A DNA stretch of 64,000 bases from Adiantum capillus-veneris (GCA_014529385.2 CM043963.1:5927501-5991500); one strand, 5' to 3'. Counted from the first letter of the stretch, positions 43,252 to 53,240 are shown. Program-made: numbers and translations. Notes: a model not told the origin generated them from the letters alone.

Positions 43252-43263
43252 AGAGGGGGTGGA
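43252..43263 (+). promoter_or_regulatory. Element D polypurine tract
   Basis: AGAGGGGGTGGA immediately upstream of LTR start TGTCATGACG. Confidence 0.7.
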
Positions 43264-44464
43264 TGTCATGACGTGGCACGTACATAGTGTGAAATAAAAA
43301 CATTCACCTCACTTTTGACACTTCTTTATGCATGGAAAGAAAAGAAATAATGTACATATCGTGATATATGCTAAAGCGGCTATTGCGGTCGCTATCATGT
43401 ACATACCTATCCGGGGAGTTGTGGCCCTAGATGTGGCTCATTTGCATGCTTTTTCACTTGATAAGATGCCTAATTTGGTTTGAAAATGTACATAGTCCAA
43501 GTGTTTCATGGTGGCACACTCATCTCGCCTACAAAGACTGATGCGGGCAAAAACTGCCAAAAATAGCAGCAGCTAACAGGCGCAGTTGCAAAATTACATG
43601 GAAAGTGATCCAAAATGGTATATTGATGGAAAATGATTCTTATTTATTCTTTTATGCTTATGCGAGTGATCCCACAAATTTAGGGATTTTCCTGACTCCG
43701 GTTGGGATTTTTTGCATAAAAAATGACATTTTTGGAGTAAAAAATGAGCTGAAAATGGCCTAGTTTCGGTCCAAAGTGGCAAAATGGCCCAAAAATTGAC
43801 ACATCAGCTCATATTTCCGTGTGGAAGAGAGATAAGGGGGCTTTTTACAGAAAAAACCTGCAATTTATCACTACTGTGTAATGGCTTCCATGGTTGCTCA
43901 ATCTATGTGTAGGGCAGTCCCGCCTCTTCGCAATCTTGTATTTGAGCTTGTGAGGGAGTGAATTAGGGTTTCCCCTTATCAAAATGGTGTGTGGGATTCA
44001 CTTTAGAAGCTCATAAATCTCTGCAAAATCAAAAAAATTTCGTCGTGAAGGTGGAAGCTCGAGCATTCCTTTCAACTGTTTGATGCTACAACTATGTAAT
44101 TGGGGGCGAGGCTACATGATACTATGAAAGAGGTTTGGGTTTATTGAGAATTGTGCTTGTATGAGCATTGAGGTTTCATGGCTGAAACTTTAGTATTTTC
44201 AAATGGTCTTTTAAAGTGAAATTGAATGTGATTTGATGATCCTCTTATCATAATCTCAACTACGAAAACAAGCAATTTCCAAGTTAGATAGGAAAGAGGG
44301 TTTGTGACTTTGCTGCCACGAATACTCTTAGATAATCTGTCACCCTTAGAAAGAGGGTTGGGGATTCTCCACAAACTCTTTTTCACAAAGTTTGTGACTC
44401 TCATCACAAAACCTCACAGCCAGAGGTTTTGCACCTTCCCAGCTAGACCGCACACATTCCGACA
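43264..44464 (+). repeat. Element D 3' LTR
   Basis: 1,201 bp, TGTCATGACGTGG to ATTCCGACA. Its last ~1,000 bp match 18580-19581. It abuts a minus-strand LINE at 44466. Confidence 0.85.
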
Positions 44465-44465
44465 C

Positions 44466-45383
44466 TGTTATGTAGGCAAAAGCGTTCCAAGACACTCATA
44501 AGCTTTTTTGCATCTTCTAAAGTATGTGCCAAGAGAACTACATCATCAACATAAAGCAAAATCATGATCACTGCATTTATAATCTTAACCTCTTCTTTGC
44601 CTTCTTGCTGCATAAAATCAAGAACCATGCATTCCAATTCATCAATGAGTAGCCCAATGAGTGGGAAAGTGGGCAGCCTTGTTTGACACCAATGGTGCTT
44701 GAAAAAAATTATGAAATTCCATCTCCGGTACGTAGTCGACATATCACTTTTTGTTAGATGCGAAAGATTGCATGCATAAATTCTCTTGGCACTTGAAGGT
44801 TTTGCATACGTCTCCAAAGATTTCCTCGCAGTACCATGTCAAAAGCTTTCTTGAAATCCACAAAGCAGCAATACAACTTTTTTTCTTTCAATCAAGGCGC
44901 TTCCATAAGAACTCAAAGAGTGACAAGGTGATCAATAGTGCTATGATGCTTTCAAAAACCTGCTTGGCCAAGCGCATGTTTGCCGTTCTTTTCAGCCCAT
45001 TCACTTATCTTCATCTTCATGATACATCCAAATAACTTTTCCATCAAAGAACTAACCATTATAGTGCGATAGTTGTTCACATTGTTTACATCTCCTCCTT
45101 TGTGCAAAGGTTTGATCCAATTTGCACTCCAATCATGAGGCATGCCATGCTAAAGAGCAAAGTTAAACATATCGTGTATCCAATATCATGTTTTCTTGCT
45201 TGTCCATTTAATCATTTCAGCCTTCACACCTTCAAGGTTCCCTGCCTTGCGAGTAGCAAGTTTCTCAAGCACGTGGAATACATATTCAATGGTAAAGGAG
45301 GGAGGCATAAACAAAAGCGATCTACAACACTCAATCTTATCAACATTTGGTTTCTCATAGAGGTTCTTGGAATGCATATACAT
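44466..45383 (-). pseudogene. LINE copy 1 reverse transcriptase fragment
   Basis: Pieces at 45383-45186 (LEKLATRKAGNLEGVKAEMI), 45143-44952 (DWSANWIKPLHKGGDVNNVN; GKHALGQAGF) and 44817-44466 (LLIDELECMVLDFMQQEGKE; catalytic YVDDVVLLAH). Several frameshifts; ends after LMSVLERFCL at the junction with element D. Homologous throughout to copy 2. Confidence 0.85.
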
Positions 45384-45446
45384 ATCCTCAAGAGTGAAGT
45401 CACTAAATCTCTCAACATGCTTGCTTTTTAGATTTTGCCAAAACTT

Positions 45447-45885
45447 GCCACATGCATGTGCTTTCTCTTATGCTAAAAGAAGTTTTTTTTGACTTCCCAC
45501 CTTCTCCTCTTTTTTTGACCAAGTGCTTTGTATGTGTGTGAATGTTCCAAGTAAACTTCCTTGTCTTTGCTTGCATCCAAACTTAGCATGTGTTTTCGGG
45601 CTTGACTACATTCCAGGTCAAACCATTTCTTCTTGGTGCTACCCTTCTTAGACCTTTTAGACATGTGCCACATGCATGTGCTTTCTCTTATGCTAAAAGA
45701 AGTTTTTTTTGACTTCCCACCTTCTCCTCTTTTTGACCAAGTGCTTTGTATGTGTGTGAATGTTCCAAGTAAACTTCCTTGTCTTTGCTTGCATCCAGAC
45801 TTAGCATGTGTTTTCGGGCTTGACTACATTCCAAGTCAAACCATTTCTTCTTGGTGCTACCCTTCTTAGACCTTTTAGACATGTG
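45447..45885. repeat. 220-bp tandem duplication inside LINE copy 1
   Basis: 'CCACATGCATGTGCTTTCTC' at 45449 recurs at 45669, and both units end 'GACCTTTTAGACATGTG'. The units differ by 2 T in a T-run and a few substitutions. Both encode the same KKWFDLECSQARKHMLSLDA segment. Confidence 0.9.
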
Positions 45886-46926
45886 TTTCACCGAAAAGCG
45901 TTCCTTTGCACAAGAGAAAATTACTTTTTTTAAAAATTTCCACTTGCATTCTAATGTTGGTCTCTCTTGATGCTCTATCATGCTTAACATTTGGTCCACC
46001 ATATCATCATATATAAGTGCTCATTTGAAGTCTAGATGTAGGTATGAATGATTCAAATCATGATTGGAGGCTACATTCTCGGGTCTCTTACCACACTTGA
46101 GGTCAATACATAACATCCTATGATCCGATTCCGGATTCCATCCACCAAGTGTAAAGCTTTGTATGCATTCTAGAGTGGCTTCCAAAAACAAGTTATAGTC
46201 AATTACACTATCACCATTGTGCTTTCTACATGTAAAGTCATTGGTGCCTTGCCATAAAGATACACCATTTGCAATGAGCATTCCATTACTATTGCACATA
46301 TGTAGAAGTGACTTTCCATAGTGATCAAGTTCTTTTGCATCATTAAAACTTTGATTATACATGTATGAGTCATCTATTCTTCTTGAGACATGTGACATGT
46401 CAACTTGTTGTGTGTTGTGTTGTAACGTATTTGTGCGAGCATTCATGTCTCCAAAGACAATGAATTGACCCTGGTCCTTGTAATGAGCAATGTCTTCCTC
46501 TAGTTCAACAAAGGGCTGATCTCTATCCATATCCAAGAGAGCATAAAAGCTGGATTCATAGTAAGGAATGTAGCAACCAGCCACAAACATGAGTTGACCA
46601 TTTGGTGGGCTGATTTTCAGCCATAAGTAGTATGTATACTTATCTTCTTTAAAAATGGAAATATTTTTCAAACCCTTTTTGATCATACATGCTACGCTTC
46701 CTTGGCCTCTACGTTGCTTTGCATTTTTGGGCCACATCAAAGAATGCACATCGTATTTGTCAAATCCAAGAATTTGTTGTGCATCTGGCTCGCATGTTTC
46801 GACAAGAAGTATCACATTGGAGTCACTGGTAAGCTCATCAATGCCAATTCCTGCATTCTCTGGATACCCGTTGCAATTCCAAAAGCTTATTTGTAAATGT
46901 GAGTTGGTCTCATAGATCACGTGTCC
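45688..46926 (-). pseudogene. LINE copy 1 ORF2 endonuclease region
   Basis: APE-type endonuclease, open 46920-46021: ISFWNCNGYPENAG, LLVETCEPD (Glu kept, Trp lost), VFGDMNARTNTLQ, GDSVIDYNLF and ESDHRMLCID. This includes Asp-x-Asn and Ser-Asp-His catalytic motifs. It then continues in a shifted frame (46002-45688) with the inter-domain linker. It nicks target DNA for target-primed reverse transcription. No ATG precedes the catalytic Asn motif in frame. Confidence 0.85.
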
Positions 46927-46929
46927 CTA

Positions 46930-47900
46930 TTTGTTGGATAGACTTGCATCCTCCTCAAGTGACTTTTCTTTTTGAGATGGCACCTTAACCTTCTTGCTTC
47001 TTTCCTCATATGATTTGCAACATGCATTTTGTTGCATAAGAGTGCGATCCCCATATACATTACAACCTGTTCTTTTGAGGTAGATCCAATTATTGTCAAG
47101 AATTCTTTCTCTTTACCTTATCAGCCATGGTACATACAATAGGTCTTTCTCCCGAGCCAGGGACTCCTTGTTTTCCAACTCGATGTGCACCATAAGTCAT
47201 GATTCCAGACATGCCAAAGTATGTAGCAAAAAACTCTTCAATAGCAACTGCAAGAGATTGGGCTGTTTCCATGCTTTCCTCCTTGGTTCTATGAATAGCG
47301 AAGCTCTTTGAGGATTTTTTCCGTTCCTTGCAATTCTTGAGTGTCCACATTCTCTACATTCTTTTCTTGGACAACGGCTTGCATGATAGGAGATGCAGAA
47401 ACCACATTATCCCTACATATATCAACCCATGGTCTAGATGCATTTCTCATCTCACATACATCATGTTGTGTCTATTATTTCCTCTTTCAATACATGATCA
47501 CTCTCAACTTTGCTCAAGCACTCTTTCAATACATTCATGTCAACAAGAGAGCGCTTACATTCTTGAACCTCATTCTCAAGATGCATCAAGCATGTTGTTT
47601 GAATTTCAAGAACTTCTTGAGGTGCTCATTCTCCACAAAAAGAACTATTAAAGTGCCATTCTCCATTGCAAATGTACGCAACTCTTCACCTTGCTTATTG
47701 ATGGTTTCTTGTACTGAGACCAAGTAAGCGATGATCATTGCTTCCACTGTTGTAGACAATGTGGTTGCATTAGCCTCCAAATTTCTTGGAGATTTTGTAT
47801 CATTCTCCATGGCGAGTGTGGATTTTCCACCCTTGTGAGTTTTGTCCGACATTGCCTTCAAGTCGGCAACAAAAACGCAAAGTTTTGACAATTTGTTCAT
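46930..47900 (-). pseudogene. LINE copy 1 ORF1
   Basis: ATG at 47898-47900: MNKLSKLCVFVADLKAMSDK, then VENEHLKKFLKFKQHA, a coiled-coil start. Later AIEEFFATYFGMSGIMTYGA and HRVGKQGVPGSGERPIVCTM, an RRM-like RNA-binding segment shared with copy 2. Broken by several shifts. It ends SLSNK, then TAG (46927-46929), directly in frame with ORF2. Confidence 0.75.
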
Positions 47901-48077
47901 TTTGAGATGCTCTTACATCAAAGCCTTCCATTGCTCAAAATTTTTTTAACTTTACATCAATGCATGGAGGGTGTCGTGCTCTTCAAGTGAGGTTATAGAT
48001 CACCTAAATCGGAGTTCAAATGAAGAATGATCAAAAGAGTGAACAGCTGTCTACTAGGTCAAAAAACTGTTGAGAGA

Positions 48078-48104
48078 GATAGATAGATAGATAGATAGAT
48101 AGAT
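48078..48104 (-). repeat. (TATC)n 3' tail of LINE copy 2
   Basis: About 6.5 ATCT units on the minus strand directly after the LINE end. Short tandem-repeat tails are typical of some LINE clades. Confidence 0.85.
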
Positions 48105-48135
48105 TTTATTATCGTCCTCGGAGGTCAAATATGAC

Positions 48136-50190
48136 CTATGGGACCAAAGTTACATGTGATGTAGTATGTGTATGGCTGATGAGTGACTCTCGATGCTCCA
48201 AAATTGTAGTGATGAGAGTCACAATGGAGAGCCCACACTTTGGTTGGGAGAGGAAAGTGTGTAGGTCTAAGTTATGGCTCAAAATGTGCGAGAAGAAAGT
48301 TTGGATGTGACCAAAAGCTGAAAACTCTATTAGTGTGTGGTACTCAGACTCTCGAATTTGCAGTGAGCATAATGTGCACAATCGATTTGACTCTTCTCCA
48401 TTGCCCCAACTCCCTATCTCGCATCGAAGGAAATGGGAGCTAAGCCGAATCGCTGCAATAGTGCGTATCGTGGACAAGGGAATAGGCTCAAGCATGTAAG
48501 TGTGAGTACGGTTTCCTCTCTCAGCGAAGAACATGTTTTTGTAGTTGGGGGCAATATAGGTGGTGTAATGTATGAAACGTGACCCACCGGATTTCTCCCA
48601 AGCCGTAACACATTGGCGTTGTAGAAAAGCTTCATTCACTTGAGAGTCAATTGAAGCATCATGTAGAAAGTGTAATGCATCCCATCTCCCAAACCACTTC
48701 TTTATGTCTTGCATCCATCCCGTGCTCAAGATCTTGCTTTTATGCATCTTTTGAACTTTTTTGCTTGCTTCCCATGCAATTGTAGGAAGTTGATGTGAGG
48801 GGTTTTGACGCATCTTTATCATGTACTCCACAACCCTTTCCATGCCCATAACCTCAATTGGAACAGATCCCGACTCAAGAAGTATGAGCATATATGGTGT
48901 TTGTGTCTTAACTTGGAGAAAGTTTGTAAGAAAACGCTTTTGGACATTCTCAAACTCTTTCCAAGTAGACTTTGAGATGCTCCCGCCCCACACTTTAACT
49001 CCATAAAGAAGAACCGGTGTCACCAATGCATCAAAAAGATACTTCTTGAGAACCCAACACTTGATGTTTCCCGCATTACAAATGTTCTCAAATGCATAAT
49101 ATGATCTCTTTCCCCCTTCCAAACGACACATAGCACATTCATGCCACTTGTGATTGGATGGAACCTCAAGGCCAAGGTACTTAAAGCTCTCAACAACTTC
49201 AAGTGTCTCATTGTTGTACACAATGCATGGCTTCTCCTTATGGTTGGTTTTCACAAGCATAACCTTTTTTTTGGATTCATTTACAATTAGCCCACTATGC
49301 AAGCAAAATTTTTCAAGGACAACCATAAGCTTTTGTGCATCTTCTAAAGTGTGTGCTAGAAGCACTACATCATCCGCAAAGAACAAAAGCATGATTACCT
49401 CATTGCAAATAGTGACCTCTTCAATGCCTTCTTCTTGCATAAATTCAAGTACCGTTTGTTCCAATTGATCAATGCATAGACCAAAGAGAGTTGGTGACAA
49501 TGGACATCCTTGTTTAACCCCAATAGTGCTTACAAAAATTTCTGAAATTTCTCTTCCCATGCGCAATTGACAAATCACCTTCTCATAGATTCGAGAAACC
49601 GCAAGCATAAACTCACTTGGGACTTGGAGTTCTTCCATCCTTCTCCACAAATTGTTACGTGGAATCATATCAAAGGCTTTCTTAAAGTCCACAAAACAAC
49701 AATACAATCGCTTGCCTTTCAACCGACTTTCCTCCATGAGAACACGAAGAGTGACAAGATGATCAATGGTGCTATGGCATCGACGAAAACCCGCTTGTCC
49801 CTTTGCACGCTTGTCATTCTCTTCAGCCCAATCACTCAATTTCATCTCCATTATGCACCCAAACAACTTTGCCATAAGAGACCCAATCATTATAGTCCGG
49901 TAGTTGCTTACATTCTTTACATCCCCTCCTTTATGCAAAGGCTTAACCCAATTAGTACTCCAATCATAAGGCATACCATGTTGAAGTGCAAGGTTGAACA
50001 TATCACACATCCACTCATGGGTAAAATCTCCCGTCCATTTGATCATCTCCGGCTTGATACCTTGAAGATCTCCCGCTTTGCGAGTGGGCCAATTATTCAA
50101 GCCCACCGCATACATCCTCAATAGTAAAAAAAGAGGGCATACATGGGAGTGAACCATAAAATGGCATTTTTTCAGCATTTGCTTGCTCAT
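48136..50190 (-). CDS. LINE copy 2 ORF2: reverse transcriptase and C-terminal region
   Basis: Open for 684 residues. RT motifs: KAGDLQGIKPEMIKW, WVKPLHKGGDVKNVSNYRTI, GQAGFRRCHSTIDHLVTLR, CCFVDFKKAFDMIPR, GVKQGCPLSPTLFGL and catalytic FADDVVLLAH. All major blocks are intact. The C-terminal part has WEKSGGSRFIHY and a Cys/His motif CTLCSLQIRESEYHTLIEF whose last Cys is Phe. The first ~40 residues are out of the true frame: homology continues from the endonuclease frame near 50110, so ORF2 needs one frameshift correction. It reverse-transcribes LINE RNA at the nicked target. Confidence 0.9.
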   Translation of the reverse strand: MSKQMLKKCHFMVHSHVCPLFLLLRMYAVGLNNWPTRKAGDLQGIKPEMIKWTGDFTHEWMCDMFNLALQHGMPYDWSTNWVKPLHKGGDVKNVSNYRTIMIGSLMAKLFGCIMEMKLSDWAEENDKRAKGQAGFRRCHSTIDHLVTLRVLMEESRLKGKRLYCCFVDFKKAFDMIPRNNLWRRMEELQVPSEFMLAVSRIYEKVICQLRMGREISEIFVSTIGVKQGCPLSPTLFGLCIDQLEQTVLEFMQEEGIEEVTICNEVIMLLFFADDVVLLAHTLEDAQKLMVVLEKFCLHSGLIVNESKKKVMLVKTNHKEKPCIVYNNETLEVVESFKYLGLEVPSNHKWHECAMCRLEGGKRSYYAFENICNAGNIKCWVLKKYLFDALVTPVLLYGVKVWGGSISKSTWKEFENVQKRFLTNFLQVKTQTPYMLILLESGSVPIEVMGMERVVEYMIKMRQNPSHQLPTIAWEASKKVQKMHKSKILSTGWMQDIKKWFGRWDALHFLHDASIDSQVNEAFLQRQCVTAWEKSGGSRFIHYTTYIAPNYKNMFFAERGNRTHTYMLEPIPLSTIRTIAAIRLSSHFLRCEIGSWGNGEESNRLCTLCSLQIRESEYHTLIEFSAFGHIQTFFSHILSHNLDLHTFLSQPKCGLSIVTLITTILEHRESLISHTHTTSHVTLVP

Positions 50191-51535
50191 ATAATTGCCT
50201 ACAATGTGTATACATATCCACTAGAGTCAAGTTACCAAAATTATCAGCCCGCTTGCCCCTCAAGTTTCTCCAAAATCTTCCACATGCATGTGCCTTTTCT
50301 TGGACTTGAAATTCTTGTTGCTTTACTTCCCATCTTCTTCTCTTCTTTTGAATCAATGCCTTGTATGTATGCAAATGACTTTGATAGCTGTCTTTGTCCA
50401 TAGTTGCATCAAGCTTTATCAAGGACTTTCGAGCATCTTGACATTCTTTATCAAACCACCTTTTGCGTGATCTATCTTTGTTGATACCATGGAGATGCTT
50501 TATGGAAAAGCATTCTTCCGCACAAGAACAAATAGCTTTCTTGAAAGCTTCCCATTTAGTTTCCAATGGTGCATCACGTTGAAGCTTTGTCATCCATAGT
50601 TTTTTCTCAACCATTTCAATGTACATTGGTGCCCGTTTGAAATCCATACATATTGATAACTTCTCTTTCCTTTGGCTGAGATTATCATGCTTAGTTGCTT
50701 CTCCACATGAAAGGTCAATACATAAGGTGCGATGGTCGGATTCCGGGGTCCATTGACCAAACATAAAACTCTTTATGCGATACATGATGGCTTCAGAGAG
50801 TAGCATATATTCAATCACACTATCCCCATTATGTCTCCTACATGTAAATCCATTGGTTCCACTCCACAAAGATACACCATTGGCAATGAGCATACCCGTG
50901 CTATTACACATGTGTAAAAGTAACTTTCCATAGTGATCCAGCTCTTTCTCATCCATTGAAGTACGATCATACAAGTGAACTTCCTCCAACTCCCTTGAAA
51001 TGTATGGCATATCAAATTGTTGAGTATCATGTTGCAATGTTTTTGTGCGAGCATTCATATCCCCAAATACAATAACATCAACTTCACCTTTGAAATAAGC
51101 AATTTCCTCTTCCAAATCAGAAAATGGTTGATCTCTATCCATGCAAGCATAAAAGGGAGAATCATGATGAGGAATGTAGCAACCGGCTAAAAAAATGGGT
51201 GCTCTTTTTGGTGTCATAATTTTCAGCCATACATAACGTTTGTAATTGTCATCTTTCACAATTGATACAAAATCTTCCAATCCTTTCTTAGCCATACATG
51301 CTACCCCTCCTTGTCCTCTTCGTTGCTTGAGATTCTTTGACCACATCAATGAATGTACATTGTAATCCTCCAAGCCGTTAATCCTTTGTGTATCATGCTC
51401 CCAAGTTTCAACAAGAAGTACAACATCGGCTTTGCTTGTTAGTTCATCAATGCCAACCCCCGCATTCCATGGGTATCCATTACAATTCCAAAAGCATATT
51501 TTCAATTGTAACTCGGTCTCATAGGTCACGCATCC
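50093..51535 (-). CDS. LINE copy 2 ORF2: APE-type endonuclease and linker
   Basis: About 480 residues in frame after the ORF1 TAG. Motifs: KICFWNCNGYPWNAG, VLLVETWEHD, VIVFGDMNARTKTLQ, GDSVIEYMLL (Asp changed to Glu) and PESDHRTLCIDLSC. A linker with KRWFDKECQDARKSLIKLD precedes RT. The frame ends at 50093, just after a frameshift; RT continues in the overlapping frame. There is no ATG before the catalytic Asn, so translation must come by readthrough or non-AUG restart. Confidence 0.88.
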   Translation of the reverse strand, partial: GCVTYETELQLKICFWNCNGYPWNAGVGIDELTSKADVVLLVETWEHDTQRINGLEDYNVHSLMWSKNLKQRRGQGGVACMAKKGLEDFVSIVKDDNYKRYVWLKIMTPKRAPIFLAGCYIPHHDSPFYACMDRDQPFSDLEEEIAYFKGEVDVIVFGDMNARTKTLQHDTQQFDMPYISRELEEVHLYDRTSMDEKELDHYGKLLLHMCNSTGMLIANGVSLWSGTNGFTCRRHNGDSVIEYMLLSEAIMYRIKSFMFGQWTPESDHRTLCIDLSCGEATKHDNLSQRKEKLSICMDFKRAPMYIEMVEKKLWMTKLQRDAPLETKWEAFKKAICSCAEECFSIKHLHGINKDRSRKRWFDKECQDARKSLIKLDATMDKDSYQSHLHTYKALIQKKRRRWEVKQQEFQVQEKAHACGRFWRNLRGKRADNFGNLTLVDMYTHCRQLYEQANAEKMPFYGSLPCMPSFFTIEDVCGGLE

Positions 51536-52261
51536 CTATTTGCTTGAGAGACTTGCCTCCTCCTTGGGCACATTTTCTTCATGAGAGATCTCCTTGTTTT
51601 TATTATTCTTTTCCTCATATGCCTTGCGACGCATATTTTGTTGCTTAATAGTGCGATCTTCACATACAAAACATTTTGTATCCCTCAAATAGATCCAACT
51701 ATTATCAAGGATAATCTTTCGCTTGGTCTCATCCGGCATGGTGCATACAATTGGCCGTTCTCCCAAGCGAGGAGCTCCTTGCTTCCCCACTCTATGTGCT
51801 CCATAGACCATAACTCTAGACATGCCAAAGTGGGTTTTGAAGAAATATTCAATAACAATGGCAAGAGAAGGAGGTGTCTCTAACTTCCCTTTGGGAATTC
51901 CACGAATAACAATGTTCTTGGAACGTCGCTCCCGTTCCTTCAACTCCTCCACATCCACATTCTCAACATTCTTTGTTTGAACCATAGCTTGCATGAGTGA
52001 GGAATTAGAAACCACATTGCTACCACATACATCAGCCCAAGACTTGTTTGTGCATACATTTGTCATGTCACATACATCCCAGCTCATAGTGTCAAATTTC
52101 TCCTCTTTCAATACATGGTCATGCTCTACTTTGCTCATCCGCTCCTTCAAAGCATTTAAGTCCACAAGAGAGTGTTTACATTCCTTGACTTCCTCTTCAA
52201 GTTGCATCAAACGTGTTGTTTGCATCTCAAGTGTCCTCTTGAGATTCTCATTCTCAACCAC
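51536..52261 (-). CDS. LINE copy 2 ORF1 (N-terminally deleted)
   Basis: 241 residues from VENENLKRTLEMQTTRLMQL (coiled coil) to ...EEASLSSK-TAG. The middle is an RRM-like domain of L1-type ORF1 proteins: ERRSKNIVIRGIPKG, MVYGAHRVGKQGAPRLGERP and IILDNSWIYLRDTKCFVCED. A basic tail follows. The frame opens on a GTG; copy 1's ATG and first ~90 residues are missing by deletion. ORF1 proteins bind LINE RNA. Confidence 0.8.
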   Translation of the reverse strand: MVENENLKRTLEMQTTRLMQLEEEVKECKHSLVDLNALKERMSKVEHDHVLKEEKFDTMSWDVCDMTNVCTNKSWADVCGSNVVSNSSLMQAMVQTKNVENVDVEELKERERRSKNIVIRGIPKGKLETPPSLAIVIEYFFKTHFGMSRVMVYGAHRVGKQGAPRLGERPIVCTMPDETKRKIILDNSWIYLRDTKCFVCEDRTIKQQNMRRKAYEEKNNKNKEISHEENVPKEEASLSSK

Positions 52262-52346
52262 AAGTACCCAAATCGGAGTTTGGATGAAGAAGTTATGATC
52301 AAAAGAGTGGACTGTTGTCTACTAGGTCAAAAAAACGGCTGTGTTT

Positions 52347-52349
<3 letters not shown>

Positions 52350-52424
<75 letters not shown>
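52350..52424. repeat. (GA)n microsatellite
   Basis: About 37 GA units at the 5' edge of LINE copy 2; a short G10 run follows at about 52499. Confidence 0.95.
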
Positions 52425-52425
<1 letters not shown>

Positions 52426-52429
52426 CACG

Positions 52430-53191
52430 GGAGAGAGGGCAGTAGGGAGAGGGGAATTTGGGTTCGTGTGATTCACACGTGGCTGAGAGGGAGAGAGGGG
52501 GGGGGGGGCTGCAGGACTTCACTCACATGGGGAAAGAGAGAGAGAGAGAGCTTAAAGATTCGTTTAACTTCTCAATTACTTCCGCCGTTACCTCAGGAAT
52601 CTCTATCGATGTTGATGCTTGTGACTTACCTTTGGGTCTAAGACCTTCTATTGGAACCTCTCCCCTTAAGCACTTGAGTTTCCTATATTTCTCAGCAGCC
52701 CTAGTTTCAGCTGCATCAAAGGTAGCAGGTGCACCCGCCTCAACTTTTACCTTAAGGTCAGGAAAGAGTCCGGGTATGAACCTCTCCTTCTTTAGAAATT
52801 CTACACCATCACCAGGGTTAGCAACATTTCGTATCCATAGAGCCCAAAGACGTATAAACTCTTGCTTGTACAAGTAGTAGTCATCTAAGACTTTTTGCTT
52901 ATGAGAAACAATGTCTTGCCATAGTTTTTGAGTGTTTTGGGGATCAAAGAAGTATCTCTTAAAACGATTCAAAACTTCTGTGTAATTCCCCTTAACTTCC
53001 TCAGGCAAAGAGTCAAACCAAGTACTAGCATCTTTCCTAAGGACCACCTCAAACATTTCTACACGTTCTTGATCGGTTACTATCCTCTTGATACGGCAAG
53101 AAATCTTGAAATTTGCTAAAAATAATTCTCCATCCTCTCCAGGCTCTCAAAAGAAAAGAGGATATCCAGACATTTGGCGTTGGCTCTCCAT
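52430..53191 (-). pseudogene. gag: Gag-like gene (element H)
   Basis: ATG near 53191 (MESQRQMSGYPLFF), one TGA, then EPGEDGELFLANFKISC and an open frame to 52523: VLRKDASTWFDSLPEEVKGN, FKRYFFDPQNTQKLWQDIVS, QEFIRLWALWIRNVANPGDG and RFIPGLFPDLKVKV. This is the retrotransposon Gag capsid pattern (acidic start, W-F-x-x-L, F...R, F..GL...L). It ends near the GA microsatellite without a zinc knuckle; LINE copy 2 begins just beyond, so the rest of this element is missing. It follows the ORF at 53241 by 50 bp. Confidence 0.7.
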
Positions 53192-53240
53192 TATTATGAA
53201 AGATTACAACACGAGTTACAATAAGGGATACAATAGAGAT

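Larger units (their letters stand above)
18580..44464 (+). mobile_element. Element D: old Ty3/gypsy element, split by element B
   Basis: Order: truncated 5' LTR, primer-binding site, gag, protease, RT, RNase H, integrase (split at 24599/42195 by B), GPY domain, polypurine tract and full 3' LTR. Without B it is about 8.3 kb. The two LTRs differ at roughly 20 sites in the first 250 aligned bases by my count, more than B's LTRs, which fits D being older. The 5' LTR lacks about the first 205 bp present in the 3' LTR, and no target duplication can be seen. The RT and Gag linker motifs belong to a lineage I recall from basidiomycete fungi and some plants rather than the common plant clades. Confidence 0.85.
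44466..48077 (-). mobile_element. LINE copy 1, 3'-truncated and decayed
   Basis: Minus strand. The 5' end near 48077 (CTCTCAACAG...TTTTTTGACCTAGTAG) matches LINE copy 2's 5' end near 52345. It contains ORF1, endonuclease and part of RT with many frameshifts, then stops inside RT against element D's 3' LTR. It carries a 220-bp internal tandem duplication. Order from right to left: 5'UTR, ORF1 (47900-46930), ORF2 (46926 leftward). Confidence 0.85.
48078..52345 (-). mobile_element. LINE copy 2, nearly complete
   Basis: Minus strand. The 5' end near 52345 borders a GA microsatellite; the 3' end is ...GATAATAAAATC followed by (TATC)n at 48078-48104 instead of poly-A. ORF1 and ORF2 share one frame separated by a TAG; ORF2 has one frameshift near 50110. 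It sits immediately upstream of LINE copy 1 in the same orientation. Compared with copy 1 it lacks about 420 bp covering the end of the 5'UTR and the first ~90 codons of ORF1. Confidence 0.9.

Noticed and set aside
49567-50124. Plus-strand 185-codon ORF
   Set aside because: Antisense shadow of the intact LINE reverse transcriptase frame.
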